Notes: generated by a model not told the origin, from the sequence alone. A stretch of 64,000 nucleotides of DNA from Actinomycetes bacterium (GCA_021808665.1 JAKBBA010000011.1:22401-86400); one strand, 5' to 3'. Numbered from the stretch's first letter, positions 51,386 to 61,307 are shown. Numbers and translations: made by a program.

Positions 51386-53578
51386 GTGTCCGATCTTGCG
51401 CGGTGGTGCTTCAGGCACCGCCGGATAGTCCTGCTGGCGTGGATCCTCGCGCTCGTCGTTACAGCGGCCGCTAGTCGCTCCGCGGGGTCCAGTTTCGCAA
51501 CCAAGTTCCAGCTGCCGAGCACCCAGTCCGCGCAGGCTCTCAACCTGCTTCAAAAGGATTTCCCCGCCGCGTCGGGTAGCTCCGATCAGATAGTCGTGGC
51601 CACACAGTCGGGGACGGTCACCGACCCGGCCGTCAAGGCGGTCGTGTCGAAGATGCTCTCGCAAGTGGCCTCCCTGCCCGATGTAAGGGCTGTCAACAGC
51701 CCTTACGCCCCGTCGGGGCGACAGCAAGTCAGCAAGGACGCGAAGGTCGCGTTTGCCACCGTCGTCTTCGACGGCCAGGTCGGATCCAACCCGAAAGCCG
51801 ACGTCGCGAGGGTAGTGTCGACGGCTGAGGCGGCACGGGGGTCGAACCTCCAGGTGGCGCTCGGTGGCCAGGACATAGAGCAACTAAACAGCCAGGCAGG
51901 GTCATCGAGCACGATCGCAGGCGTAATCTTCGCGCTGATAGTTCTGGGTCTGGCCTTCGGAGCTTTATTCTCCGCCCTGCTGCCGATCATTACCGCTCTG
52001 ATAGCCATAGGCATTGGCACGAGCATCACGACTCTTCTTAGTCACGTGCTGTCGATAGCGGACTTCGCAACCCTGCTCGGGGTGCTCATCGGACTTGGGG
52101 TCGGGGTCGACTACTCGCTTTTCATTCTCACGCGGCACCGCAGCGCCCTCAAAGCGGGCAAGGGTATAGAAGCGGCGGCTGTCGAGGCGATCAACACCTC
52201 TGGAAGGGCGGTGTTCTTCGCTGGTCTCACGGTCTGTATCGCCTTGATGGGTCAGTTCGTGCTCGGACTTTCCTTCCTCTACGGTTTGGCTATCTCGGCG
52301 TCGGTGACGGTGCTTCTCACTATGTTCGCGTCGATCACGCTTCTGCCGGCGCTGCTCGGGTTCTTCGGGCCGAAAGTTCTTAGCAGGCGTGAGCGTCGCC
52401 GTCTCTTGGCGCAGGGTCCCGAAGTGGATCACGTGTCGGGGTTTTGGAACCGCTGGTCGACTTTCATAGAACGCCGCCCGACTCTACCGGCGGTTATAGC
52501 GCTGCTAGCGGTCGTGGCTATAGGGCTACCGATCTTCACTTTGCGCCTTGGGCTTGACGACGCGAGCAGCGACCCGCCCGGCTCGACCACACTCGCCGCT
52601 TACCATCTCCTAGCGCAAGGTTTCGGACCCGGTTTCAACGGTCCTCTATTGCTGGTCGCCCAGCTCCCAAGCCCTGCCGACAAGGCGGCGTTCGCGGCGG
52701 TAACCCGCGACGTTGCGGGTGTCCCGGGTGTCGTCTCGGTCGCTCCGGCCGTCACCAACCCGGCTGGCACGGTCGCCATAGCCACCGTGTACCCCTCGAC
52801 CAGTCCTCAGGCAGCAAAGACGACCGTGCTGGTAAACCACCTACGCTCGGACGTGATACCAAAAGCGGAAGCAGGCAGCGGCCTAGACGTGCTAGTAGGA
52901 GGCCAGACGGCGATCCAGACAGACTTCGCGCACGTCTTGGCGTCCAAACTGATCTACTTCGTGTTGGCGGTCGTGGTGCTCGGATTCATCTTGCTGATGG
53001 CTGTCTTCCGCAGCCTGGTCGTCCCGCTCGTGGCGTCGGTGATGAACATTCTCTCCGTGGGCGCGTCCTTGGGAATTCTGAACGCCGTCTTCGAGTGGGG
53101 ATGGGGTCACTCCCTTTTCCGCATATCGTCGAAGGTGCCGGTCGAAGTGTTCCTTCCCGTGATCTTGCTGTCGATCCTCTTCGGGCTCTCAATGGACTAC
53201 GAGGTGTTCCTGGTGAGCCGGATGCGCGAGGAGTGGGTGGCTCACCGTGACGCCTCAAGAGCAGTGACGGTCGGCCAGTCCGCAACCGGGCGGGTGATAA
53301 CGGCTGCTGCGACGATCATGATCTTGGTCTTCGCCTCATTCGCCCTAGGTAACAACGTGGTGATCAAACAGTTCGGCATCGGGCTCGCAGGAGCGATCCT
53401 TGTCGACGCTTTCATTATCCGCACGGTGCTCGTCCCTGCGACCATGCACTTGCTTGGCGACGCGAACTGGTGGCTCCCCGGATGGTTGGACAGGCTGATC
53501 CCCCACCTCAACGTGGAGGGAGTCGAGCGGCCGGGTGCATCCGACGCGGATGACGAACCGGTCCTCGTAGCGCCCTGA
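51386..53578 (+). CDS. MMPL/RND-family membrane transporter
   Basis: 730 residues with two copies of a six-helix unit, each preceded by a periplasmic porter domain. The family signatures in the proton relay are LGVGVDYSLFILTRHRSA (first half) and FGLSMDYEVFLVSRMREEW (second half). MMPL proteins export lipids, siderophores or drugs across the inner membrane. The GTG start has GGAGGT 11 nt upstream. No polyketide synthase or lipid gene is adjacent, so the cargo is unknown. It is convergent with the AtuA-family gene, which ends 31 nt away. Confidence 0.92.
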   Translation: MSDLARWCFRHRRIVLLAWILALVVTAAASRSAGSSFATKFQLPSTQSAQALNLLQKDFPAASGSSDQIVVATQSGTVTDPAVKAVVSKMLSQVASLPDVRAVNSPYAPSGRQQVSKDAKVAFATVVFDGQVGSNPKADVARVVSTAEAARGSNLQVALGGQDIEQLNSQAGSSSTIAGVIFALIVLGLAFGALFSALLPIITALIAIGIGTSITTLLSHVLSIADFATLLGVLIGLGVGVDYSLFILTRHRSALKAGKGIEAAAVEAINTSGRAVFFAGLTVCIALMGQFVLGLSFLYGLAISASVTVLLTMFASITLLPALLGFFGPKVLSRRERRRLLAQGPEVDHVSGFWNRWSTFIERRPTLPAVIALLAVVAIGLPIFTLRLGLDDASSDPPGSTTLAAYHLLAQGFGPGFNGPLLLVAQLPSPADKAAFAAVTRDVAGVPGVVSVAPAVTNPAGTVAIATVYPSTSPQAAKTTVLVNHLRSDVIPKAEAGSGLDVLVGGQTAIQTDFAHVLASKLIYFVLAVVVLGFILLMAVFRSLVVPLVASVMNILSVGASLGILNAVFEWGWGHSLFRISSKVPVEVFLPVILLSILFGLSMDYEVFLVSRMREEWVAHRDASRAVTVGQSATGRVITAAATIMILVFASFALGNNVVIKQFGIGLAGAILVDAFIIRTVLVPATMHLLGDANWWLPGWLDRLIPHLNVEGVERPGASDADDEPVLVAP

Positions 53579-53609
53579 GCGGCTGTTGGCGGTTCAGCCG
53601 GCCTCTGGC

Positions 53610-55436
53610 TTAGCTGGCGCTACCCGACGATTCGAGGACCGATACTGGGATGTCCGCGTATCGGGCTCTCAGCCATTCTCCGAGGCTCTTGGCTTGGCCG
53701 TCCTGGCGGGTGCTCGCAGCGACCCCGTCGCCTAGAAGGCCGACGATAACGAAGTTGATCGCCCTCAGGTTGGCGAGCTCGTAGCGTCGCACTTCCAAGT
53801 CAGCCGTCTCGGACAGGAGGACTTTGAGGCGATCTACGCTCAGGTAGCCGGCGAGCCACTGGTAGGCGAGGTCGCTGCGAGCCCAGACTCCGAGGTTAGC
53901 GTTCCCGGCCTTGTCGCCAGAGCGGGCCCCGAACGCGACCCCCAGAGGCACACGTCTCGTCGGCGCGCGGCTGGCGTCTGCTTGCACGGGGGGCCCGGCG
54001 GCTTCGGGCCCGGCGGCGAGGACGGTCGGGCGGGCGCTGGAAGGGTCCACAAGCGTCGGCTCCACCACGGTCCTTTCGCCTCTTACGACCACCTCTTGAT
54101 GTACGAGCGAGGACGGCACCAACGCAGGCCAGAACACGCCGAAGGCGGTAGCGCCGGACGTCAGACCGCCCCCGTAGAGGCCAGGGTACGAGGCGAGGGC
54201 TAGTTCGGTCACCTTGGCGGAGAACGCCCGGCCTACCTTGCGTTCGTCGGCGTCCTTGACGGTGATGCGCAGAAGGGCCGACGCCTCCTCGTTGGTCTCA
54301 GGGTCCACTTTGTCGGTCCGGGCTAGGGTCACGTCGGTCCTGTCGAAGAAGTCCCGGCCACCTGGGAAAGACGACCACAGGGCCTTTTCCACCACAGCTG
54401 CTTTCGCTTCGATGTCCAGACCTGTCAGGTACAGGCTGGTGGTGGACCTCCACCCCCCGGCGAAGTTCACAGACACCTTCGTCGTATCAGGTGGGGGTTC
54501 GCCTGCTACACCGGAAATTCGTACCCTGTCCGGCCCGTCGCTTTGGAGTCTTATCGTGTCGAAGCGCGCCGTGACGTCAGGGTTAATGTACGCGGGGCCT
54601 GCTATCTCATATAGCAACTGCGCGGTGACGGTGCCGACGGTCACCGCGCCCCCATGGCCGGGGTGCTTGGTGATCACCGACGAGCCATCCGCCGACACTT
54701 CCGCTATCGGAAAACCGGGGTGCTCAAGGCCTGGGATCTCGGAGAAGAAAGCGTAGTTACCCCCCGTGGCCTGCGCTCCGCACTCGATCACATGGCCCGC
54801 GACGAGCGACCCGGCGAGCCGGTCGAAGTCGTCCCTAGCCCACCCGTGCCACCAGGCCGCAGGCCCGACCACCAAGGCAGCGTCAGTTACCCGGCCCGTC
54901 ACGACAATGTCCGCTCCGCGCTCGAGCGCCTCCACGATCCCCCAGCCGCCCAGGTAGGCGTTGGCGGTCATCACTTGACGGTTGCCCAACGGCTCCCCGG
55001 TTTCCATGTGGCGGAGGTCTATCCCGGCGTCACCCAGGTCCGCTAGGCGCCCGAGCAGGTCGTCTCCTTCTACGTAGGCAATCGATGGCGACAGCCCGAG
55101 ACGCTCGGCGACGCTGGCTACAGCCTCGGCGCAGCCGCGCGGGGAGAGACCCCCGGCGTTGGAAACGACTTTGATCCCACGCTCAAGGCAATCACCCATT
55201 ACCTGTTCCATCTGCGTCACGAAAGTCCTTGCGTAGCCGGCCTGCGGATCGCGCAGGAGGTTCTTGGCGAGGATCAGCATCGTGAGCTCGGCCAGCCAGT
55301 CTCCGGTTAGGAAGTCGATCGGACCACCGTCGACCATCTCACGTGCAGCGGAGAGCCGATCCCCGTAGAACCCGCTGCAGTTCGCTATCCTAACGGCCCT
55401 GCGCGGTTGAAAGCCGGTTTCTGTGCGCTCCGTCAC
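53610..55436 (-). CDS. AtuA family protein (DUF1446), acyl-CoA carboxylation cluster
   Basis: 608 residues. The N-terminal DUF1446 part has RIANCSGFYGDRLSAAREMV, FLTGDWLAELTMLILAK and VVSNAGGLSPRGCAEAVA, then GRVTDAALVVGPAAWWHGW. The C-terminal 110 residues (VPLGVAFGARSGDKAGNANL) form a second domain. In Pseudomonas the homologue AtuA belongs to the acyclic terpene (citronellol/geraniol) pathway, but its reaction is unknown. Here it overlaps the biotin carboxylase gene by 4 nt, so they are made together. Function is limited to 'partner of an acyl-CoA carboxylase'. Confidence 0.85.
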   Translation of the reverse strand: MTERTETGFQPRRAVRIANCSGFYGDRLSAAREMVDGGPIDFLTGDWLAELTMLILAKNLLRDPQAGYARTFVTQMEQVMGDCLERGIKVVSNAGGLSPRGCAEAVASVAERLGLSPSIAYVEGDDLLGRLADLGDAGIDLRHMETGEPLGNRQVMTANAYLGGWGIVEALERGADIVVTGRVTDAALVVGPAAWWHGWARDDFDRLAGSLVAGHVIECGAQATGGNYAFFSEIPGLEHPGFPIAEVSADGSSVITKHPGHGGAVTVGTVTAQLLYEIAGPAYINPDVTARFDTIRLQSDGPDRVRISGVAGEPPPDTTKVSVNFAGGWRSTTSLYLTGLDIEAKAAVVEKALWSSFPGGRDFFDRTDVTLARTDKVDPETNEEASALLRITVKDADERKVGRAFSAKVTELALASYPGLYGGGLTSGATAFGVFWPALVPSSLVHQEVVVRGERTVVEPTLVDPSSARPTVLAAGPEAAGPPVQADASRAPTRRVPLGVAFGARSGDKAGNANLGVWARSDLAYQWLAGYLSVDRLKVLLSETADLEVRRYELANLRAINFVIVGLLGDGVAASTRQDGQAKSLGEWLRARYADIPVSVLESSGSAS

Positions 55437-57421
55437 CGTCCCCCCTCCGACTCGGCGGGGTCGGCCCGGTGAGCGTCTTCTACGACGACTAGGAGCTGGC
55501 CGGCCGCAACCTGATCCCCGGCGCTGACCAGCACTTCCCCCACTCGGCCCGGCGTCGCTGCGGTGAGCTTGTGCTCCATCTTCATCGCCTCTATCACCAC
55601 CAATTCGGTTCCTGTGTCCACCACGTCACCCGCTGCTACCGACACTCGCACCACCCTGCCAGGCATCGGCGACGCCAAAGCACCATCGGGGTTCTGTGAC
55701 CCAGCCACGGCAAAACGCTCCACGACGTCAAGCTCGACGTCGCCTTCGGCACCTTGCACCCACACCTTGGTGGCCGCTTCGAGCACATGCAGGCGTCGTT
55801 CGCCTGTTCTCCCCACCGACACCCGCACCTCCAACCCGGGGCTGGAGGTGCTCACATCGATGTCGGAGAGCGCCAGAGTCAAATCGTCGACGACGAACGT
55901 GGCGGATCCGTCGCGCCCAAAGTTGTAGTAGACCTCTAGGTCCGTTCCCCGATAGCGATACGACGCCCGCTCGGGCGGCATCACAGAGTTACGCCAACCG
56001 CCGGGAACATTGCGAAGTACCCCGGCTGTCGAGCGGCGAGCGTGGCGGGCGGCGAGAGCGGCAGCCGCGGCTGCGACAGCCACTTCCTCCTCGGTAGCGT
56101 CGCGTAGTCTCGGTACTCCTGCGGTGTCGACGAAATCGGTGGTCGTGTCGCCTCGCAGAAAGGCCGTCGACCTGAGCGCTGCCACCAGGAAGTCGCGGTT
56201 GGTGGCCACGCCGCGCAGCCTGGCCCGCGCCAGGCCGAGCGCCAGGCTCCTTGCTGCTTCCGTGCGAGTTGGCGCGTGGGAGATCACCTTGGCGAGCATC
56301 GGGTCGAAGTCGATCCCAACTGTCGAGCCTTGCTCGACTCCCGACTCCCAGCGCAACGCCGGCCGGGCTGGCACGCTGAACTCGGCGAGAGCGCCCGTGC
56401 AGGGCAGGAAGTCGTTGGCGGGGTCCTCGGCGTACAACCTCGCTTCTATGGCGTGCCCGCGGATCGACAGGTCCTCCTGGCGGATGGACAGAGGCTCGCC
56501 TGCTGCCACGAGGAGTTGCTCGCGAACGAGGTCCACGCCTGTGACAGCCTCGGTGACAGGATGCTCGACCTGGATGCGGGTGTTCACTTCCAAAAACCAA
56601 AAGCGGCCATCGTCTTCTAGGACGAACTCCACCGTGCCCGCTCCCAGGTAGCCGACGGCGCGGGCGCCGCGAAGGGCTGCGTCCCCCATCGTTCGGCGCA
56701 ACTCGTCGTCAAGCGCGCTCGAAGGGCACTCCTCGACGATCTTCTGATGGCGCCGCTGCAGCGAGCACTCGCGCTCGAAGAGATGTACGAAGTTGCCGTG
56801 CGAGTCGGCGAGGACCTGCACTTCGACGTGACGGGCTCGCGTAACCAGGCGCTCCAGGAAGACCGTCGGGTCCCCGAAAGCAGAGACAGCCTCCCTGGCG
56901 GCTGCCTCTAGAGCCCCGGGAAGCTCGGATCGGGTCTTGACAACACGCATGCCCTTACCGCCACCTCCCGCCGCCGCCTTGACCAGCACGGGAAATTCCA
57001 CCGCCGGGTCGTCCGCCGTCCAAGTGGGAAGAGTCGGAACTCCTGCGGCCGCCATGGCCGACTTGGCAGCGAGCTTGTCGCCCATGGCGGCTATCACCTT
57101 GGGGGTCGGTCCTACCCAGGTGAGACCGGCGGCGATAGCGGCCCGGGCTAGTTCCGCGTTCTCGGAGAGGAATCCGTAGCCGGGATGTAGAGCGTCCGCT
57201 TGGCTCCGCAGAGCCGCGTCCACTACCGCGTCGACGTTCAAGTACGTCTCGGATGCGCCCCGGCCGGTCAGTCGGACTGCCAGGTCCGAGTCGCGAACGT
57301 GGGGGGAGCCCGCGTCGGTGTCCGAGTACATTGCGACGGTCTCGATACCCATCGACGTTGCCGTCCTGATGATCCGGCGGGCTATCTCCCCCCGGTTGGC
57401 GATCGCGAGTCTTGTGATCAC
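55433..57421 (-). CDS. Acyl-CoA carboxylase alpha subunit (biotin carboxylase + biotin carrier)
   Basis: 662 residues. The biotin carboxylase domain (1 to about 445) starts VITRLAIANRGEIARRIIR and contains the ATP-grasp loop VLVKAAAGGGGKGMRVVK, RDCSLQRRHQK-type sequence as FERECSLQRRHQKIVEE, and FLEVNTRIQVEHPVTEAVTG. The C-terminal carrier domain has the biotinylation site EAMKMEHKL (Lys about 614). The length and layout match methylcrotonyl-CoA or geranyl-CoA carboxylase alpha subunits. GTG 57421 overlaps the carboxyltransferase stop (GTGA). The longer frame upstream has no family sequence. Confidence 0.94.
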   Translation of the reverse strand: MITRLAIANRGEIARRIIRTATSMGIETVAMYSDTDAGSPHVRDSDLAVRLTGRGASETYLNVDAVVDAALRSQADALHPGYGFLSENAELARAAIAAGLTWVGPTPKVIAAMGDKLAAKSAMAAAGVPTLPTWTADDPAVEFPVLVKAAAGGGGKGMRVVKTRSELPGALEAAAREAVSAFGDPTVFLERLVTRARHVEVQVLADSHGNFVHLFERECSLQRRHQKIVEECPSSALDDELRRTMGDAALRGARAVGYLGAGTVEFVLEDDGRFWFLEVNTRIQVEHPVTEAVTGVDLVREQLLVAAGEPLSIRQEDLSIRGHAIEARLYAEDPANDFLPCTGALAEFSVPARPALRWESGVEQGSTVGIDFDPMLAKVISHAPTRTEAARSLALGLARARLRGVATNRDFLVAALRSTAFLRGDTTTDFVDTAGVPRLRDATEEEVAVAAAAAALAARHARRSTAGVLRNVPGGWRNSVMPPERASYRYRGTDLEVYYNFGRDGSATFVVDDLTLALSDIDVSTSSPGLEVRVSVGRTGERRLHVLEAATKVWVQGAEGDVELDVVERFAVAGSQNPDGALASPMPGRVVRVSVAAGDVVDTGTELVVIEAMKMEHKLTAATPGRVGEVLVSAGDQVAAGQLLVVVEDAHRADPAESEGGR

Positions 57422-59061
57422 AGCCGGAACACCCCGTATCCTGGAGCACCTTTGACCTCGGCGCTGTGGCACGCTGACAAGGCGATCGTGAGCACTGTTC
57501 TGGTGTCGCGCGGGTCGATGATCCCGTCGTCGGCTACCCGGCCGGTAGCGTAAAGACCAAGCGACTGTGCCTCGGCGAAAGCCTCGACGGCCTCAGAGCG
57601 CGCTCGTTCGGAGTCCTCGTCCAGTTCGAAGTTGCGCCGGGCGGCCTGCTCACGTCTCACTATAGACATGACACCTGCCATCTGCTTTGGTCCCATGATC
57701 GCTATCTTGGCGGTCGGCCAGAGAAATACGAACCTGGTGTCGAATGCTCTGCCCCCCATCCCGTAGTTACCAGCCCCGTAGCTCGCTCCGAGAATGACAG
57801 TGATGTGCGGTACGGTCGAGTTGGACAGCGCGTTGATCATCTGGCTTCCGTGCTTGACTATGCCTCCACGCTCGTAGTCCCTGCCGACCATGTAGCCGGT
57901 GATGTGCTGTAAGAAGACCAGAGGGGTGGAGCACTGGTTGGCGAGTTGTATGAACTGCGCTGCCTTTTGGGCTGACTCGGAGAACAGCACGCCGTTGTTC
58001 GCCAGTATCCCCACGGCGAACCCGCCGATCTCAGCCCAGCCGGTGACGAGAGTAGAACCGTAGGAGGCTTTGAACTCCTCGAAGCGGCTGCCGTCGACGA
58101 CGCGTGCGATGACGTCTCGCACCTCGACTGGCTGGCGGAGATCCGCCGGCATCAGGCCGAGCAGCTCGTCGGGGTCGAACAGAGGCGGGTCCGGGTCGTC
58201 TATCAGCGGTCCGGGCCCGGCTTTGCGCCAATGGAGGTGGCTGATGACCGCGCGAGCGGCGCGGATGGCGTCCATCTCGTCGACCGCCAGGTAGTCGGCG
58301 AGACCGCTAAGCGACGCGTGCATCGCGGCGCCGCCGAGCTCCTCGTCGGCGGAGATCTCACCGGTGGCCATCCTCACGAGCGGAGGTCCCCCCAGGAACA
58401 CCTTGGCGTGGCCCTCAACGAAAATGTTGTAGTCGGACAGTCCGGGCTGGTAGGCGCCGCCGGCGGTCGAGCTGCCGAACACGATCGACACAGTCGGGAC
58501 TCCGAGAGCGGAAAGCTCGGTTATGTCGTGGAACATGCGCCCGCTCTCCGCGAAATGGGTGAGGTTGCGGCGCATCACCGCCTCGGGGTCGTCGCCGTCG
58601 GAGAGTCCACGAAGGTCACCCCCAGCGGACTCCACGAGCTGGATGTAAGGCAACCGGTTCAGCCGTGCTATCTCAAGCGCTCTCATCAGCTTCCTGATCG
58701 ACACGGCCGTCATGGCACCGCCCAGGTCAGTCGGGTCGTTGCCGATTATCACGCACTCGGTTCCCTCGACGACCCCGATCCCAAGGACCATCCCGCCACC
58801 AACGGCGTAGTCGGTCATGTAACCGGCCAGCGGACTGATCTCCAAGAAGGGGGAGTCCCTGTCGATCAGATAGGAGATCCGTTCCCGTATAGGCATCTTC
58901 CCCCGGGAACGCAGCCGCTCGGTGGCCTTAGCCCCGCCGCCTGCAGCAGCGGACTCTGCGAGGCGTCCGAGCTCGAAGAGCTTTTCGAGCATGGCGTCCC
59001 TCCGGCCGGCGAAGTCCTCGCCTAGTGTGTCCACGCTGCTTTGGAGTGGTAACCCTGGCAT
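57418..59061 (-). CDS. Acyl-CoA carboxylase beta subunit (carboxyltransferase)
   Basis: 547 residues from ATG 59061. The frame runs on upstream but without family sequence, and the next gene ends 17 nt away. It is a carboxyltransferase of the methylcrotonyl/geranyl-CoA type: PYIQLVESAGGDLRG, VFGSSTAGGAYQPGLSDYN and LGGPPLVRMATGE in the N-terminal half. LVFLQHITGYMVGRDYERGG and ILGASYGAGNYGMGGRAFD lie in the C-terminal half and form the biotin and CoA pockets. Together with the alpha subunit it carboxylates an unsaturated branched acyl-CoA; which one cannot be read from motifs. Confidence 0.93.
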   Translation of the reverse strand: MPGLPLQSSVDTLGEDFAGRRDAMLEKLFELGRLAESAAAGGGAKATERLRSRGKMPIRERISYLIDRDSPFLEISPLAGYMTDYAVGGGMVLGIGVVEGTECVIIGNDPTDLGGAMTAVSIRKLMRALEIARLNRLPYIQLVESAGGDLRGLSDGDDPEAVMRRNLTHFAESGRMFHDITELSALGVPTVSIVFGSSTAGGAYQPGLSDYNIFVEGHAKVFLGGPPLVRMATGEISADEELGGAAMHASLSGLADYLAVDEMDAIRAARAVISHLHWRKAGPGPLIDDPDPPLFDPDELLGLMPADLRQPVEVRDVIARVVDGSRFEEFKASYGSTLVTGWAEIGGFAVGILANNGVLFSESAQKAAQFIQLANQCSTPLVFLQHITGYMVGRDYERGGIVKHGSQMINALSNSTVPHITVILGASYGAGNYGMGGRAFDTRFVFLWPTAKIAIMGPKQMAGVMSIVRREQAARRNFELDEDSERARSEAVEAFAEAQSLGLYATGRVADDGIIDPRDTRTVLTIALSACHSAEVKGAPGYGVFRL

Positions 59062-59078
59062 CTTGTGGCGGTCTCTTC

Positions 59079-59891
59079 CTAGCGTTGCGGGTCGGTGACT
59101 GTGCCGGGCCCAGCGAAAGCCTGGGCGATCGAAAGCCAAAGCTCCGCTGTCGGCCCTTGCGTCCTTACGAGCGTGCGGCTTCGATGGCGTCGCTGGGTGA
59201 ACACGAGGGCCACGTCTAGCGCGGGCCCGCTGATCACGTCCGTGGCGTCGCTGGGTCCCCAGGTCCACACATCCCCGTCTGGGGAATCCACCACCAGACG
59301 GACGGGGTCCCCCGGGTCGTCGACGCCGTGGGAGGCGAAACTGTAAGCCCGGGCTGAGAAGCCGATATGGCAGATATGACGAAGTCGCCGGCTGGCTACC
59401 AAGGCGACTCCGACAGCGTCCTTCATGTCGACCCCGTGAGCCCACGCCTCCATCAACCTTGCGGTGGTGAAGCTCGCGAGGCTCATCGACGGCCCGTACC
59501 ATTCGACGCGCGCCTTGGGATCCGCGCTTGCAGCGGCGGTGGCGTAGGAGGCCCTGGCCGTCCTCCAACGTTCGAGCAGGGCCACCGGGTCCCCGATCTG
59601 GCGGCCGAGGGCGAGGTCGGGGGTGGCCGAACCTGACTGAAGCGACGACGCCATGCTGGCGTAAAGCTCGTCGCGCTGGGCCACAAAGCGTTCGGGTTCG
59701 AGAAGCGACGTCACTGCCGCCTCTTCGAAGAAGCACAGGTGGCTCAGGCTGTCGCGCACGTCCCAGCCAACCGCCGGGGTCGGCCGGGACCAGTCCTGGG
59801 GCTTTATCGCTGACAGCAGGGTGTCTAGACTGGCCTGCTCGCCTTCCAGGTCCGCAACAAGTTCGCTTGGCGACCTCGACGGCGAGTGCAT
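59079..59891 (-). CDS. TIGR03084-type protein (mycothiol-dependent maleylpyruvate isomerase-like fold)
   Basis: 270 residues. The N-terminal DinB-like four-helix domain carries metal-binding candidates SHLCFFEEAAVTSLL and EAWAHGVDMKDAVG (HxxD). The C-terminal domain (about 190-260, VWTWGPSDATDVISG) is SCP2-like. The family occurs in actinobacterial acyl-CoA catabolic clusters; its reaction is unknown, and mycothiol use is only suggested by the fold. I chose ATG 59891, which has GGGGGA 7 nt upstream, over ATG 59906. It lies 17 nt before the carboxyltransferase start and heads this minus-strand operon. Confidence 0.78.
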   Translation of the reverse strand: MHSPSRSPSELVADLEGEQASLDTLLSAIKPQDWSRPTPAVGWDVRDSLSHLCFFEEAAVTSLLEPERFVAQRDELYASMASSLQSGSATPDLALGRQIGDPVALLERWRTARASYATAAASADPKARVEWYGPSMSLASFTTARLMEAWAHGVDMKDAVGVALVASRRLRHICHIGFSARAYSFASHGVDDPGDPVRLVVDSPDGDVWTWGPSDATDVISGPALDVALVFTQRRHRSRTLVRTQGPTAELWLSIAQAFAGPGTVTDPQR

Positions 59892-59970
59892 GCGATCATC
59901 CCCCATTTTTTTCGACGACCCCCAGGGTTTCGGGCTCTGCCGGCTGAGCGGCCAGCGTTACGAACTTGAC

Positions 59971-59999
59971 TTGACGTGGCTCGTCCTGCAACATAACTA
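59971..59999 (+). promoter_or_regulatory. Predicted promoter of the acyl-CoA dehydrogenase gene
   Basis: TTGACG (59971-59976) and TAACTA (59994-59999) are 17 nt apart in the divergent gap. Start of transcription is expected near 60006, leaving a leader of about 55 nt with GGAGG before the ATG. A second TTGACT/TTGACA-like element overlaps nearby. Confidence 0.5.
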
Positions 60000-60061
60000 C
60001 GCGAACCGCCCGGCGCAAACGCAGCCCCGGTTGACACAGAGCGGCTTGGAGGCGACACGTA

Positions 60062-61246
60062 ATGGACTTCGACCTGGCCCGGGAGGATGACCCGCGAAGG
60101 GCGGTGATCCGCACCTGGCTGAGCGAGCACCCGCACCCGACAGGAAGGGACCTGGCCGAAGGTGGCTGGGTCGTTCCGCACTGGCCTGCCCCCTACGGGC
60201 ACGACGCGGATCCCATCTACCAGCTGATAGTCGACGAAGAGCTCGAACGGGCAGGGGTTTCGCGTCCATCCAACCCGATCGGGATCGGCTGGGCGGCGCC
60301 GACGATCCTTCTCGCAGGCACGACAGCCCAAAAGCAGCGCTACCTGTGGCCTGCGCTGTCGGGAGAGGAGACCTGGTGCCAACTCTTCAGCGAACCCGAC
60401 GCCGGCTCTGACCTGGCGTCGCTGCGCACCACCGCGCAACGCGACGGGGACGAGTGGGTTATCAACGGTTCGAAGATCTGGACCAGCGGCGCGCATCGCT
60501 CCGCGTTCGGCATCCTCCTGGCCCGGACGGATCCGGACGCCCCGAAGCGCAGAGGCATCTCGTACTTCATCTGCCCGATGGACACGCCGGGGATCACCAT
60601 GTCGCCGATAGTGGACATGACGGGGGCACATTCTTTCAACCAGGTCTTCTTCTCCGATGCGCGGCTCCCTGCGGACTGCCTGGTAGGCGAGGTAGGAGAA
60701 GGCTGGCGTCTGGCGAAGGCGACCCTTGCCAACGAGAGGGTGTCGCTTTCCAGCGGAGGTGTGCTTTGGGGCAGCGGGCCGACCGTCGAGGATCTGATGG
60801 ACCTGGTCCGCGGCGCCGGCGGGATAGCAGACCCCTTGTTGCGCCAGCAGGCCGCGCGGGTCTGGGCCGAAGGCCGGGTTCTCACCCTCATGCGATACCG
60901 GACCCTTTCGGCTCGGCTCTCAGGGGCGACTCCCGGCCCGGAAGCTTCAGTGCAGAAGCTTCTAGCTGACGAGCATGGAGCGCGGGTCATGGCCTTAGCT
61001 AAAGCTTTCGCCGGAGCTTCAGGGATGCTCCAAGGGTCCGGGCCTTCGGGTTCGTTGGCGCAACGCCGGCGCGCCGGCCCTACGGAGATCAAGTCGAGCG
61101 TCGGGCGCCTCGACGGCGTCGACCCCGTGTGGCACTACGGGTGGACTTTCTCTCCGGCGCTCACCATCGGGGGGGGAACCTGGGCGGTGCAGCGCAACAT
61201 CGTTGCCGAGCTAGTTCTTGGACTCCCCCGCGATCCAGTCGGATAG
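60062..61246 (+). CDS. Acyl-CoA dehydrogenase
   Basis: 394-residue FAD enzyme. Motifs: CQLFSEPDAGSDLASLRTTA, WVINGSKIWTSGAH, HSFNQVFFSDARLPADCLVG and the C-terminal GGGTWAVQRNIVAELVLGLP. ATG 60062 is supported by GGAGG 9 nt upstream. It is divergent from the TIGR03084/carboxylase operon and probably supplies the unsaturated acyl-CoA that the carboxylase uses, as citronellyl-CoA or isovaleryl-CoA dehydrogenases do in known pathways. The residue before the GT of the C-terminal motif is Gly rather than the Glu of medium-chain enzymes, so the catalytic base must lie elsewhere. Confidence 0.93.
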   Translation: MDFDLAREDDPRRAVIRTWLSEHPHPTGRDLAEGGWVVPHWPAPYGHDADPIYQLIVDEELERAGVSRPSNPIGIGWAAPTILLAGTTAQKQRYLWPALSGEETWCQLFSEPDAGSDLASLRTTAQRDGDEWVINGSKIWTSGAHRSAFGILLARTDPDAPKRRGISYFICPMDTPGITMSPIVDMTGAHSFNQVFFSDARLPADCLVGEVGEGWRLAKATLANERVSLSSGGVLWGSGPTVEDLMDLVRGAGGIADPLLRQQAARVWAEGRVLTLMRYRTLSARLSGATPGPEASVQKLLADEHGARVMALAKAFAGASGMLQGSGPSGSLAQRRRAGPTEIKSSVGRLDGVDPVWHYGWTFSPALTIGGGTWAVQRNIVAELVLGLPRDPVG

Positions 61247-61307
61247 CACGGCCCGCTCGACCCAGAGGACCCAGGGGAGTAGCCACAACCTTCGGGCCGG
61301 GCAGCGG

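Noticed and set aside
58231..59025. 264-codon plus-strand frame opposite the carboxyltransferase
   Set aside because: Complementary-strand shadow of a conserved enzyme. No motif.
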